64,000 nucleotides of DNA from Ophiobolus disseminans (lineage: Eukaryota > Ascomycota > Dothideomycetes > Pleosporales > Phaeosphaeriaceae), in assembly GCA_010093685.1 (NCBI GenBank), contig MU006218.1, positions 1,423,637 through 1,487,636 of the forward strand, read 5' to 3'. Of this stretch, positions 1-13,200 are shown in pieces (the stretch's first letter is position 1; each line of letters starts with the position of its first letter). The position numbers were made by a program, and so were the translations under genes. A model generated the notes under the pieces. It searched no databases and was not told the DNA's origin. It saw only the letters and a list, made by a program, of their open reading frames with translations.

Positions 1-1231
1 CCACCGCCTACACCTGACCCTCCACCAGTGAGCTGCGAGCGTAATTTCGAAAGCTCTTCCTTGAGTTCTCTAATCATTCGTGCATTTGGATCTTCGTTTA
101 CGACTGCGTGGTTCTTGATCCGCTTGGCGGAGTCAGCATATCGAAGGGTTGAGAGCGTTTCCTCGAAGTTGATGTCGGCTGGTGAAATTGCGGCAATCAT
201 AGCCGTCATGCTGTTGCCGCCCAGAGAGTCCTTCAGCAGCCATGTCAGAATAGAGTCGCGGTATGGCACTTGGGTCTTCTTCTTTCCGCTCGACATGTCG
301 GCAAGCGCTGCAATGACACGGCCTAGAGTTGACAGCGACCTGTTGATCTCGGCACCCTCCTTCAACCGCGCACCGGTGGCTCCCGTAGACTGAGCTCTTT
401 CTGAACCAGCCAGATCCACCAAGCTAATCTTTGCAACCCGCTCTCCGCTCATGCTAGTCTCGACATCGTGGCGTTTCTGACTGAGGGTCAGGGTGAAGAC
501 GGCGTGTGACCGTGAGGACGTCTCGTTCATGTTGGTCGCGGCGACGGTACGGGCCTTGTTTCCTTCGTCCATCAGGTTCTCAATCTCAGGGAATGACTGC
601 ACGACCAATTTGGCCAGGTCTTCAACGTACGGACCCGTGGACGGATGCTCTCGCACTCGCAGGTTGCCCTTGTTCGACGGGTTCAGCAAGTCGCGCACTC
701 GCTCGTTGTAGATTTCCAGGTACGACACCTCGACAGTGAAGCTCAGATTCTTGTCCGCCTGCATGGCCTGTATCCGCTGGAACATATCTTGACAAATCTT
801 TGGGATGATTCCATATTCTTGTCCATACCCCATCATCGAGTATGATTTTCCCGAACCCGTCTGGCCATATGCGAAAATACAGTTGTTGTATCCCTGGAAG
901 GCATTGTCGAGCAGCGGCTTGCCCAGGTCCTCGTGGAGATCATCCTGCCCGGCGTAGTTCGGAGCTTTGCGGTCGAAGGACCAGTAGGACTTGTCGAATG
1001 CGAACGTCTTGGAGCCCTCGAGGGCAGCTTTGGCGGCTTTGCCTTTGACGTCGTGGCTAGGAGGTCTGAGGATGGTCTGGTCGCCCTTCATCTGCACGAT
1101 GCATTGCGCCTTGCGATCGATTTCTGCTACTATCAGCTCTATTACCTCCCCATAAGCCTGTTATATATACCTCGACCATTGAACGGCCTGCATCGCACCA
1201 CCACCTTGATGTTTCCCCCTCCGGATGCCAT
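1..1231 (-). CDS. unc104: Kinesin-3 (UNC-104/KIF1 type) motor, N-terminal part, cut by window edge
   Basis: Plus-end-directed microtubule motor that carries vesicles and endosomes; a long-range transport motor in hyphae. Exons on the minus strand are 1171-1231 and <1-1123, with a 47-nt intron (1124-1170). Exon 1 reads MASGGGNIKVVVRCRPFNGR and joins in frame to EIDRKAQC. Visible motor motifs are the P-loop GQTGSGKS (followed by YSMMGYG), switch I NETSSRSHAVF, switch II LVDLAGSERA, and the neck region ending ELKEELSKLRSQL. The YGQEYGIIPKIC stretch and the long loop after FDRKAPNY fit kinesin-3 rather than kinesin-1. The ORF stays open to base 1, so the FHA, coiled-coil and PH regions lie outside the window. 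It diverges from TRM5 across 492 bp. Family assignment is firm; the kinesin-3 subclass is likely. Confidence 0.9.
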
Positions 1232-1723
1232 GTTTGTGTCTTGCTCGGATGCGCAGGTGGATGTGGAGAAGAGCGGCCAGTGCACGGCTCAAGTAGCTGC
1301 TACGATCATGCGCGAGGTTTGGGCGTCTTCATGGCAGTTCGAGGGCATGCGGGGGCAGACGGCGGCTCAGGAGGCGTGGGTTGTGGTTGTACGCTGTTGT
1401 GTTATCGAGTCGCGTTCAGGGCAACTTCTCGAGATTGCGCGAATCCTTGCCGCCTTTATGCAGCACCTCCGTCGGGGTGATCCTAGCCAAGCCACCCCAG
1501 GACCCTGATCCCCTCCGCCCGATACGAGTGCACAGCTGTGAAAAGGAATCCAAGTAACCAAACTGTCCCTAGAAGACATTCACGCAAAACGCGACTGTAA
1601 GAGCCGCACGCCCGGTACGTTACCGGTGACCTGGACCCTGCGTCATCGAATGAATTCGCCAAAAAGTTCCCTCACTTGAAACGAAAGCACGAAACCAGCA
1701 ACCACAAATCCGACTGCACATCA
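1232..1723. promoter_or_regulatory. Divergent intergenic region, kinesin-3 / TRM5
   Basis: This 492-bp interval lies between two start codons that point away from each other, so it must hold both promoters and 5' leaders. I see no open frame with a eukaryotic start and no clear named motif. Confidence 0.6.
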
Positions 1724-3179
1724 ATGTCCTCCGCCGATATGTTCACGCCTCCCATCAATCGCGCCATGAAGGTGCTGGACAAGAGTTTCTTCCAAAAGAC
1801 CATCAACACCTCCGCTGCCCGCATTTTCAACGCCAAAGACATCTCGAGATGTCGCAAAGAGCTTACCGCAAGCAACGACGCTCTGCCGAACAACCGCATA
1901 GACCCAATCAGACCAGACCCAGAAAGCGAAAGGGTGCAGAAAGGCGGGAAATGTCTGCTGCTGCGGCCGGAGGTGGTTCACAACGGTGAGTCAGCCATGG
2001 CATGCGACATCTTGAAATGCTGAGTCTGAACGGCAGGCAGATCGAACTACATGGAGCCCTAAGTTGCGCGACCTCGAGCAAGACGGCACACTGGGAGTCA
2101 TTCCCTTCCAGCTGCACCTGGACTACGACTTCTTCACTTACTCCCAGATCACGAGCGCCATCATACCCCCGCCAGAGACGAAGAGCGACGACGAGATACC
2201 CCAGGGCTTTGCTTTGGCTGGCCATGTCGCCCATCTGAACCTACGTGCGCGATACTGGCCGTACAAGCACCTCATCGCGGAGGTTCTCGCCGATAAGAAC
2301 CCCATGGTACGCACAGTCATCAATAAACTGGATGATGTGGGAACGGAAAATGCGTTTCGGACCTTCCAGTATGAGGTTCTGCACGGCCCGGACGACATGA
2401 ATGTCGAACTTAAAGAACAAGGCTGCACGTTCAAGTTCGACTTTGCGAAGGTGTACTGGAATACTAGGCTACACACCGAGCATGAGCGGCTGTGCAACAT
2501 GTTCAACGAGGGCGAGGCTGTATGCGATGTCATGGCAGGCGTTGGGCCGTTTGCAGTACCGGCAGGAAAGAAGAAGTGCTTCGTATGGGCAAACGACTTG
2601 AACCCAGAAAGTTACAAATCGCTCGTGGAGAACATACAAATCAACAAGGTCAGAGACTTTGTAACATCGCACAACACAGACGGCGCAGAGTTCATCCGAC
2701 GATCCGCTGCAGATCTGCTGAAGAGCAAGCACTCGGTGGCCATCTTCCCCAAGACCAAGTTCTCGAGGAGCAGCCCTGCTCAACAGAAGCCAAAGCCAGA
2801 CAGGACGCTGATACAACCACGCATATTCTCACACTACGTCATGAACCTCCCAGCCAGCGCGATCACTTTCCTACCATCGTTCATCGGCCTGTACTCAAAC
2901 GTCCCAGGCATGCCAGCTGACGAGATCAAGAAGCTCTTTGCCCCGCACACGGAGCAGAAACTCCCCATGATCCACGTCCACTGCTTCAGCACCAAGAGCG
3001 ACGACAACGTCGACGAGACGAAGAAGATCTGCGAAGAGCTGTCGAGGCAGTTACAATACCAAATTACTGCAGACACGCCGGACGTCTCGATATACGATGT
3101 ACGCGACGTGGCGCCCAAGAAGCGCATGTTCTGCGCGAGCTTCAGACTGCCGGAGGAGGTTGCATTTAGACAGATATGA
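1724..3179 (+). CDS. trm5: tRNA (guanine(37)-N1)-methyltransferase TRM5
   Basis: Methylates G37 next to the anticodon using S-adenosylmethionine, which prevents frameshifting; the family acts in cytosol or nucleus and in mitochondria. Exons 1724-1985 and 2041-3179 are split by a 55-nt intron and encode 466 residues. The first AUG in frame is 1724 (MSSADMFTPPINRAM); a second AUG five codons on (1739) could give a shorter form. Visible features are the N-terminal FTPPINRAMKVLDKSFF block, the EQDGTLGVIPFQLHLDYDF block, the SAM-binding motif DVMAGVGPF near residue 250, the WANDLNP motif that follows, and the NLP motif of the active site (HYVMNLPASA, about residue 355). Length is usual for the family. 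Acceptor choice (AG at 2039-2040) is the one that gives TTWSPKLRDLEQDG in frame. Confidence 0.95.
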
Positions 3180-4250
3180 TGACGAGTCTGGGAGTGTTTG
3201 TGATCTTGAAGAGTGAGGCGACGAGGCTTGAAAGAACGCTCGAGAAGATAGCAGCAAATAGCATCTCAACATGGCTCATCCGTCGTTTCAAACCCTCAAT
3301 GTATGAAAATGAGATGACAGTGACATGCCATGACACTTCGACTTTCGAAAACGAAACGAAACAAAACAAAACATACTAACTTGTTTGTCGTCACACCATC
3401 TCACCTCACCTCGAAGTAACCATTTCGCACTACATAAACCAACCATCTAGATCGAGATCGCATCTAATCGCCTCACACCACGCACAACCTCTGCATCTGT
3501 ATATTCTCAACCATGGAACCTGACGAAAACCTCTTCAGCGCCGTTGCACTTCGATTCTCTAGTCTCCTCGGAGCCAACCATTTCGGTGTGGCGTGGCGTT
3601 GTGTGGGCTAGACTAATGCAGGGCTTGTGCAGGTCCACCCGTGGTACGAAGGGACGTCTAGATTTATTCAACGACATGCAGACAAACGAGATTGTAGTAT
3701 TTTCATGTTTGGTTTGTAATAGAGTTGGGATGGGATGATGTGAGATGGGACAGGGCATGGCACAGCGATCTGGTATGTTGATGTGTGTGTGCGTGAGGCG
3801 AGGAATAAGCACCGGGAGACGAAAACGTTGTGCCGCGATCGTCAGGGACACTACTTCCGAGCCGCAGTAGTGGGCTTGGGACGCGAGAACGTCGCGACAC
3901 GAAAGAGACACAAGCAACTGTTTGTTGGGCATTGGTTGTCACAAACAAGAAGATGGTGATGTTGATGAGGCCACCTCTCGGTGCCAGATGTTCAATTCCA
4001 TTCAGGCGAACTATCTATGTGTACAATCGAAATAGAAAATCACAGCCATGTTTCATCCGAGGCCCGTAAGTGCATTAGTCGAATGATACATGATCCATCC
4101 GTAACCCGCCATCTAACATGTGTGTCGAAAACATCAAAGGTATTACCCACCCCCGTCAATTAGCTTTTCGCAATGTGAATGCAGCTCGCGCATAGGCGTC
4201 GAATGATCCGTGATGATGCGGTGAAACAAGAAAACAGTCGGTCGAGGCAC
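3180..4250. other. Convergent intergenic region with simple repeat
   Basis: 3' ends of TRM5 (plus) and the GPI-protein gene (minus) face each other here. A degenerate (gaaac)n/(aaaac)n simple repeat lies at about 3347-3375. The open frames present lack homology I can recognise and none is convincing as a gene. Confidence 0.5.
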
Positions 4251-4766
4251 TTATGCGAGGAAGGCAGCGCCGAGAGCAACGACGAGGCTGCCGAGCGAGA
4301 CCATGTTGGAGCCGGCAGCACCAGTTGCCTGTGCGGGGGCGCTGGTGGAGGCGCTGGCAGCTGGTCGGGACGAGGCAGGTGGTGTGACGACAGCGCCGGT
4401 GGAGCTGGGGATGGTGCCGTTGGAGGGGACAATGGGAGTGACCAGCGTTGGGACGGGCACGATGGGTGTGGCGCTGGGGACAACGGGTGTGGGTGTGACT
4501 AATGAAGCTTGTTAGCTGGCGTGTTCGTGATGGCGTGCTTGAGGTGAGCGAAACTTACCAATGACAGCAACGGAGCTGGGCTTGACGACAGCCGATGAGG
4601 CGACAACGGGCACTGATGATGGGACAACGACAACAGCGCTGGATGGCTTGGCGGCAGATGGGGTAGCGGGAGGAGCCTGGATCTGGCCGTCGCTGATCTG
4701 GGAGATGGGCTGAACCTGGGGAGCAGCGGCGGCGACGGCCGCGAAGATGGCGAATGAGTAACGCAT
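4251..4766 (-). CDS. Small Ser/Thr/Ala-rich GPI-anchored surface protein
   Basis: Predicted cell-surface mannoprotein of 151 residues; function unknown. Exons are 4559-4766 and 4251-4498 with a 60-nt intron (donor gtaagt, acceptor ttag). The start MRYSFAIFAAVAAAAPQ is a clear signal peptide. The mature part is almost entirely Ser, Ala, Val, Pro and Thr with repeated SSAVV/SSVPVV units, and has no cysteine, so heavy O-glycosylation is expected. The C-terminus ends with a hydrophobic stretch after SNMVSLGSLVVALGAAFLA, typical of a GPI-attachment signal with a small-residue omega site just before it. Such low-complexity wall proteins evolve fast, so homology is unlikely to reveal a role. The PMT4 mannosyltransferase in this window is the type of enzyme that would modify it. 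Confidence 0.8.
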
Positions 4767-6366
4767 GTTGACGGTGAGGGGTGTTGTTGTTGTTGATAGA
4801 GTTGGAAGAGTTGAAGATGGAGAAATAATCGGCTGTTGGGCGCGGATATTGATGTGGATGGGTGGATGGATGGAACGAGGATTTGGGGGAGCGCCCTTGG
4901 GCAGTCTATTATACCCACAACAGAGAGGCTGGCTCCTGCCCGCGGTTGAGCGAGCCGGGGGCGTGCGCGCAGGGCAGGGAGGCTTGTGTTTCGGGTAAGC
5001 ACGTCCCTTCCAAACAGGGCAGTGATCAAGCATTCGTTCCAAGGCACGGCACCACCCAGCACTGCAGTAGAGCCTGCATCCATTGATCCATGAATGAGCA
5101 CGCCTTCACCTGCCACTCGATGCGGCAATGCCATCGCGCATTCACATTATCAGAAACCGTCCCCGACTATTGTTGGGCAACAGCGCACATGAGGCTGAAG
5201 CGCAAGAGCCAGTGCAGCCAACACACGCATTTTCCATCGTGCCACGTCCACCACGCTCGCTTGTACCCTTCCCTTATCGGACACTACGGGAACGTAGCTG
5301 CCAGGGGCACACCAATCGCCTGCGCCCATGCAACGCCACCATCCAACGCTCTCGCCCCTTCTGCAGCGCCGTCTTTTGTTGGTGCAACACCGCGCCGCCG
5401 ATCGAGAACTTTTTTGCCCCAACTATTCATAGCTTTCTCACACAAATGAAAAAAAAAGCGCATCAATTCCACTTCGCTCCAGACGATCGTCGAGCCAATA
5501 TTCGGGTCCGCTGGAGACTGAACGCGTAAACCAGCCCACTTCACTTCGCATCGCGCCTTCCTTCTTTCTCCCTTGCATGCATGCATGGCGAGATCGCAGA
5601 ATCGATAACGCAACATCACAACGCGCAGCACCTAGATTACGCCCAATCTCGTTACTGACCTTGCTCAGCGGCTAGCAAACTTTTCTCATTGCCTTTCCCT
5701 TCTCGCTTCCCTGCGAATGATAGTTTATCCGCATCGCCGCAGAGGCAGGTACACATTAAATAACAGCAGTCTTGCATACTTTCGATAAATTGCGCGTCTA
5801 AGCTGGCGTTGCACGAACCACTCTCCGCAAAACTGGTATTTAAAGCAGGGCCTGCTCTGCCGAACGAATGATCATGACGTTACGCTTTCTCCACACGCGA
5901 TTCAGCGCGGTGCGCTCGTTTCATGGCTGCCACTCGTTCGCTGCGTGGAGGGTGGCTTGTGTCGGTGTGGGGTTGGTTGGTTGCCCCAGCAAACTCTCGT
6001 TGTCTCAGTTTTATCTCGAAGCGGGTGCATGCGCAGATGGGAAAAGATTGCTTGCCGACGGGGCTGATCTGTTGTGCATCATTGCGAAACATGCGTGCAG
6101 GGGAGCGATAGGCTCGGCTAGAAACGAGGCTGGGATGCCATCAGGATTTGCTTTTATCGGTTTTACTTCATATGGGCTCAACAGGTTTTCGCGGTCGGAG
6201 ACAAGGCTGTTTGGATGTTGTGGGATTGAGTTCATTAATTCGTTACGTGCCGGCAGTGTTGCGCGGTGATGTGTGTAGGACGCCCGTTGCTAATGCTACA
6301 CCCCCGATTTAGTCACTCATGAGACGCCGAGCGACGCATCAAAAGAATACCACCGAGTCGCGAAAC
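4767..6366. other. 1.6-kb intergenic region
   Basis: Holds the promoter of the GPI-protein gene (a TATA-like gggtataatag on the minus strand near 4908-4918 and a GTT/TTG repeat at about 4783-4797 in its leader) and the 3' flank of the MFS gene. Open frames at 5090-5530 and 5868-6269 overlap on both strands, have no recognisable domain, and I do not call them genes. Confidence 0.5.
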
Positions 6367-8491
6367 TCAGTTCACGCGCTGCTTTTCACCCTCTGTACTA
6401 CTCCCATCCACGCTCTTCTCATTCCCCGCCATCAACGGCTCCCCACTCCCCAGCGGCATCCCACTCGTGGTGCGCTTGAAGTAATTATGCACATCAGCGC
6501 CGACCTCCTCATCATGCTCATTCTCCCAGCCATGTTTCTCTGAAAACTTGGACTGCTGGCGATCAACCCACTCAGCGCGCATTTCCTGGATCTTCATAGC
6601 GTAGTCCTTGGCCGCGTCGTAGCCCTTGTGCTGGCCGCGGAAGCGCTCCCACCACGAAAGATGCTTCCAGTGGATCGCGATACCATGGTAGTCGTGCTCC
6701 TTGCCCGCGCGAATAAACGCCCAGCGGCGCTCTTGCTCCTTGAGATCTAGACCGGTGGTGTCGGGCAAAAAGGCCCAAGTTAATAGTGCGCCAACGAGGC
6801 CGAACCAGGGTACGAAGTAGAACTTTGTCTTTGTGTCGATGTAGTTGTATAACACGGACGCGAGCAGCGCGCCGGCTTTTCCGGCGGCGGCGGAGAAGCC
6901 GTGGGCGGTGGCGCGAACAGGTGTGGGGAATACTTCTGCGGCGACGAGGAAGGTGACGCTGTTGGGTCCGAATTGGTTGAAGAATGACGACAGGAAGTAC
7001 ATGGCCTGGAACGCATGGATGTGCTCGGGGCTAGTGAAGTAGTCGTATGCGAAGGCGGGGATGATGAAGAGGATAAAGTCGGCCATGAAGCCGACTATCA
7101 TCATCCACTTGCGGCCGTAGAGCTTGTTGTCGATGAGGAGAGAGGCAAGGTAGTATCCGCACAGCGAGACGCCGACGTTGATGAGGTTGTACAGCCAGCC
7201 CGTCATGACGGATTTGTTGCCCGGAGTAAGCACCTCGATGAACTCGCTCTGGAAAAGCTTGTTGCCGTAGAAAAAGACGTCGTTGGCGAACCATGCACCA
7301 GCGGTAGCAACGATGCGAGGCCCGAAGTAAGTGAATGTAAGCTTGAGGGACTGGATGTCGTAGCCCGTAACGTTGGACTTCTTCTTCGACAGCATGAGCT
7401 GCTTGGAGGCAGACTTCATCTTGTAGTAACGGAAGTACACCAGCCAGAGCGTGCCGACTGCCGGAATAGCGAACGAGATGCGGTACGTCCACTGAGCCAC
7501 AGTCTTCGAGTACGGTGGGTTAGACCCTGAGTGAAAAATGAGGAGCAGGACGATTAGGATGACCTGGTTGAAGAATTGACCCCAACCCTGCATCAAGAAG
7601 GCGCTGGTGACTTTGCGTCCACGATGAAGGCGGTCGTCCTTGGTAGAGACTTTTCCGGACCCGACGGCGTTCTCCATACCGGCTGTGGCAGTCATGGGGT
7701 ATTCACCGCCGACGCCGATGCCGTAGAAGAAGAGTGCCCAGACGTAGCAGATGACCCAGCCGTTTTGGGTTACTCCCCATGCAGCGGTGAGCATGAGGAG
7801 ACCAACGAACATGATGACGGCGTCCTGGATGAGACCATGGCGACGACCAAGCCAGTCACCGAGGATACCGACAAGAATTTGGCCTACGCTGTTAGCATCT
7901 TGTCACAAAAAGTGGTAACTGAATAGTACCCACCAACAATGATACCGCAAATCTCCAAATAATCAATAGCTTCCGTCCACGTCTTACTGCAGATCTCGTG
8001 TGTTTTCCAACACCTCGGGAACGCAGCTTGAAGCAACGGTCTAACATTGCCAATAGAAAACAACACATATCTACACAACAATTAGCTTTCACCAACACAC
8101 ACACACACACACTCGAGATGAAAACTGACCCTTCCAACCCCAGCCCCGCCCCCGGAATCACACACGTCCTGAAATAATGCCTAATCGGCTCCAACGGATC
8201 CTTCTTAAACATATTCCAAAAGAAGCTCGCCTCTTCCCGCGCCTCCTTCGCATCAACGCTCGTAACGAACTTGTACCGCTGGCCAAGCGGCATGTCAGCC
8301 CAGTACTTGCCGTTCTCATCGTAAAGATCGTCAGGATGGAGAAGGGCGTGGAAAACGCTTTGTTCGTTTGAGCTCATGTCGTTTCGGATGTCGATGTCTT
8401 GTGTAGCGACGTGTTGGCCTGTCATGTTGGGACCGTGGGGAGCGGCGATGCCGTAGTCACGCAGGGACGCGGCTTCGGATGCTTGGGCCAT
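6367..8491 (-). CDS. MFS transporter of the phosphate:H+ symporter / glycerophosphodiester (GIT1-like) group
   Basis: Plasma-membrane proton symporter, probably for inorganic phosphate or glycerophosphodiesters; substrate not proven. Three exons, 8130-8491, 7934-8070 and 6367-7883, give 671 residues. Splice joins restore LEGYVLFSIGN and IIVGQILVGILGDWLGRR, the latter being MFS motif A. Other marks are FYGIGVGGEYPMTATAGMEN in the first half and EVFPTPVRATAHGFSAAAGKAGA in the second half, both typical of the PHS family. About 120 residues precede the first membrane segment and about 110 hydrophilic residues follow the last, so the protein is longer than the 520-600 residues usual in the family. 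Intron 1 (59 nt) contains an (AC)9 microsatellite at 8095-8112. Family firm, substrate uncertain. Confidence 0.88.
8095..8112. repeat. (AC)9 microsatellite inside an intron
   Basis: Uninterrupted dinucleotide run in intron 1 of the MFS transporter gene. It may vary in length between strains. Confidence 0.9.
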
Positions 8492-10211
8492 GGTTGGCGG
8501 GATTCACTCAGATGTGCTTGGAAGGTGGGGATCTGAATAAAAGATGCCTCCCAGCACTCTGGGTGGTGGTGGCAGCTTATATGTGCGTAGTCGGCGCTCA
8601 CGATGAGCGTATTATGTGAACTTTAGCGCTAATTATCGATCGTGGGTGTGTGTGTGCACAGCGATGACGTCGGTGCTGGTTGATGGCCCTAGATATTTGG
8701 CCGTTGTGGTTGTACCAACGGTCCCTAAGGAGATGCGGTGTGGTTGCAGTGTGGTAGCACGTTCGTCGAGAATGCTTTTGAGTGGCTAGAAATTTCGAGA
8801 TGGCTTGGGATGACAGACGATAGTGATAGCTGCCGATGCTTCCGATGACAGCGATATACCTCCGGGGAACAATGACTGCGCGGACAAATGTGCGATGATG
8901 TCGAGGTATCCTGGTCAGGATCTTTACAGCGAGGTACTGCTGAGAACTGATGGCAGTGGCGTTGTGTATGCGCGAGGCGGATCGCGAAAGAGCGATGAAG
9001 CAAGTGCAACAGCGAGTGCACAAGCAAAATGAGACGAAGCTGCTCATGTTCAAATTTGCTTCTGAAGCTTATATACGGAAAATCAGGGTTCAAAAGATCT
9101 CCTAGCGTACGCCGTCGCTTCCGGCGCGCAATTGGTGAGCTGGTGTAGTAAAGTTTTGCAGGTCTCCACCCATTCGGGAAACTGAGCACGCGACACCGAC
9201 CATCCTGACTTACCGGCAGCGTTACATGCTCCGCCTAGTCCGAATGAAGCTGACGTGAACGCAGACTCCTTCCTGTTACTCCACAGCTTGCATTTAGATT
9301 GCTAGCAATCCTGGTCGTGTTGCTGTTCCCCAGATTTCCTTCCTCCCAACTTTCCATGATGTCTGCAATGCCAATTCTTGACCGAGGCCAAGGACGGACC
9401 GGGCTGAGACAAGCAAGCCCAAGCACACTTTGCAAAGCATGGCGTCAGATGGCATTCCTGGCGCCGTTGACACAGCGTTTGTCCGTGTTCCTTCGCCTGT
9501 GCTGGCGTAGGAGGCGACGAAAGCTCTTCGTAGATGAAGTCGCATCCAGCCAATCAAGGCGCGGAACGAAAGAACGTGGGCAGTTTGAGTGGCCAGAAGC
9601 AGGCCGTTGATCTGGCCGAAAGCTTTGCGAAAGACAGGGGTTGGGCATTAGCGTCTTCAATCCTCGCCTCATGTTGCGGAGTCGCCCGCCACCATGCCTC
9701 TCAACACCGTTTTTGAGGTGGATGCGAAGTGACATCGCGCGTCTTATATCCGAACTGAGCCGAGAATCGAGTTACCAGGTGATATGGTGGTGTCGTACGA
9801 CCTTGGAGGTAAAAGTTCTCATATACCGCGGATATGCACATAGGTTCGGTACTTACCCACTCTCCCACCTTTCTCGAGCTCAATCTCTCTCAAGATGAGT
9901 GATTAGTGTCCAACGCATTCCCATACGTATCGTCGCTAGAAAAGAGATTGGAAGCAAGTTCCGGCTCGGGTTGATGATATATGTTCATGAGTATTAGGTA
10001 TGTCGCTATCTAATGTAAAGGTATCTATACAAGATGCCATCCAGTGGTATCGTATTAAGCATAATTCCCATGTCGCCGACATGGCACGCCGACAAAGACA
10101 GAAAACGTGATATAATGCAGATGCATGCCCAAGGCCAACGCTATGCAAAACGCCGCAGGATGCAAAGATGATTGAACAAAAGAAAAAAGTAAGTCGAACG
10201 ACAACTAGCCT
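8492..10211. other. 1.7-kb intergenic region
   Basis: Promoter of the MFS gene at the left end and 3' flank of the membrane-protein gene at the right. Several short overlapping frames exist on both strands (for example 8598-9189 and 9299-9735 minus or plus), with no domain I recognise; most begin at non-AUG codons. Confidence 0.45.
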
Positions 10212-13200
10212 CTAGTTGAGCCAATTCTGCCAGCTGCAACGGCAACCTCCAGTTCCTCCATCGATCGGACCCTTGGGATTCGTGAGACCCTGTGTACCGT
10301 TGATCAAGTTGCCTCCAAAGCCGCGGTCTTCGAATTGGTAACCCTTCTTCGTTGTCTTGTCCTGGATCGTACCGTCGCTTTCCATCTGGTAGCAATATAC
10401 CTGCTTCTTCATGAGATCTCCTCCATGGCGGTCGAGTGTGATCGTGACTGGGTACGGGAAGCTGCCTGGGCGCCTAGTGGGATCCGTGCCCGCCACAGAG
10501 CGCTGTAGCAGAGGCTTGCTCTTTTGGCTACGCGTCCAGATCTGAACCAAAAAGCGGGTCTCAGAGTACGTACATCTCATGGTGGCAGCAGATTTGAGAC
10601 TTCCACCGTTGACGTCGGCGGGATTGCCGCCACGGTTAGTACCGTTGACCTGCTTCAGGAAGATGGAGCGATCGTAGTAGGTATAAAAGCCGTAGTGCTC
10701 ATTGTCCTTTCCGCGGTTGAACAGCCGAAGAGGCTGCGTTGAAGGGAATGGCAGGAGATTGGCCGCTGCAGCTGTTCCGTCCGATTCAAGCATTGGTGGC
10801 GGAATGGCGGCAGTGATGTTGGCTGGGTCATCTGGATCATCGCGTTTGAGCAGACGAGGTGATGTTTGTCTGGAGTCTTGAAAAGAGATGAACAAAGGAG
10901 TCGGTTCACCCTCAAATGGTGCCACATTTCCGTCTGTCGTCTTGCCCAAAAAGACCCTGTCTGTCTCACTGGGAGGTGCCGGGGACGGGGAGGGTAGTGC
11001 GCGCATCCTTAGCAAATGGGACCGGATGAAGGCACCAACTGATACGGCATTCGCCGCTCTCTTCGTAGAGGGAGTTGCTTTGGTACCGTTTTCGTAACTG
11101 ATTTGCAGTTTAAAGTTGGGCTGGTCGGGCTTGTTCGGTTTCACGGACTCCTGGAGCTCCTTTGGAAGCGCGCAGCTCCACAGAGTTGTGGGTGCCATAC
11201 AGCCACTCTCCTCTTCCACGGCTTCAGGTTGCGCAATAGTCGATATGCCAGTCGGGATAGGAGGGAAGTTTGGCAGGTTCAGCCATCCTGAGTTTCCTCC
11301 CTGATCAGGCTGTGTACCGGCGGGCGTGTTAGGTGCGATAGGCGTACCAGCAGGCCTGTCGTCGCCCTTCTTTGTGAGGACGACAGTCAGTGGAATGATG
11401 ATCCCTAGAAGAACGAGGAAGACTAGGCAGCAACAGCAGCCCCAGAAGCATATACCCTTCTTTTTCTTTTTCTTTCCATCTGGCTTGCTCGCGTTTTTTC
11501 GTTGGCCGAGTGAGAAGACACTCATGATGTCGCAGACTTTCCTGTGCTTCTTCTGCTTCTGCCCTTTGAGCTCTGGTGTCGACGCTGGTGAACTAGAACG
11601 ACTTGGGTGGTCGTAGCTGAAGTGTGAGCTTTTCGTGGCGTGTGTTGGTGGTGGAGCAAAGACTGGGAGGACTTGCGGGGAACCGTTTGTTTTCGAGATC
11701 GTGGCTGCTGTGTAGTTTGAGTATGGCGCTGGTGAAGACGTGTGGTTTTGTTGTTCAGCTGGCTGTGTGTTGGCATTCATCGTTTGCGCACCACCGTTGG
11801 GTCTTCGATCTTGTAGCTCAATATTGATGTTGATGGTCCGAGGCTGTTCTTCTACTTGGCGCGGCATAAGAACGGTGCCGATAGCTGCTGTGCTTACGAT
11901 AGGTGACGCAGACATGGCGGACATTGGTGAGGTCACGCCTCGATCAGGAACTGTTGTTCGAGGTGGCTGGTCGGGTGCCATCATGTTTACGTTCGTCACG
12001 TATGTTGTAGATTGTGTGGATACTGCTTGTTGTCCGGTGCTTTGAGTTGGACACGCTGGGTCCATGATAGCGGGATGGCCAATGGAAGGAGTCTCTCTGC
12101 TCTGGCCATAGCTTGCGGGTACAACTGGCACGGCTGGAGTGTCCCCTTGGCGACCGCTTGGAGGAAACACTGCGGTATTGGGAGTTGTCACGAATGGTGT
12201 CGTGATGACGTTCCACCAGCCCTGTGACCGTCGCGGAGTTGGCACCAGAGATGTGTCGATAGTTATGGGCGCTTCGACAGTCTTTTCCCGCAGAGGAGTT
12301 TCGTCCTCCTCGAAGACTGTTCCTGTCGACATTATACGATGACTCCTTTTCACATCATCGTCCTCTTCGAAAGCAGTGCCGTTAGAATCGAGCGTGTCGT
12401 TCCTGCTGTGACTGGCTGCAGCCGCTGATGCGCTATTCGATTTCGAAAGCACTTGGATGCCTGATGAGTCGGTGACTCCAGCAGGGAGTGCTGGCACTGG
12501 CGGAGCTGCAGGGTCGGTAGACTGTGCATTGAAGCCGTAGCGAGAGTAGATGCTTGGTGTGTAGTCGGACTCGGTGAAAGGTGTATCGGGCGACCACACC
12601 GACTTCATTGCTTCAGCCGGGGTAATGATGATGCTCGGGGTGACTAAAGTAGCATCGCTGCCTGCGCGAAGGCGGTTTCCTTGGAGTGTGCTGAAATCAG
12701 AGATGCTGTCTGTGGGAACCGAGATACCGATCGGAATACGTCGATCCCAAGGCGAAATCTCTTCCCATTTTTTACTGCCCGGTGTGAGAGAAATCGCTGT
12801 CAACATATCGCTCTGATCGACGCTATGTTTGGCCCGGTGAGTATGTTCTGGCTGCGGGGTGCCCTTTGTGATTCCTAGTCCCTTGTTTTTCGTTGATGAC
12901 CTACCGACACCAAACCAGTTCTGCTTTCTTATAGACCCGCTGCTCGACTCTTCTTGCGGAAATACCTGATGTGGCTGGCTTCCCTTGTGCCTTGCGACGC
13001 TCGTGTCCACGGTAATACCTTGTCTCCCGAACAAGTCGCGCTTCCGACTCCTTTCACGGGACACACGTGCTGAGTAGGACTTTGAGTTACGTCTTGACAT
13101 TGCCCGCCGAACAGCACTCTGGGTTTCGATCTCCTTCCGTCCATGTCCTTGTGTAGTATGGTCTCCGTATGTCCCATCGAAGTGGACTAATATATCTTCG

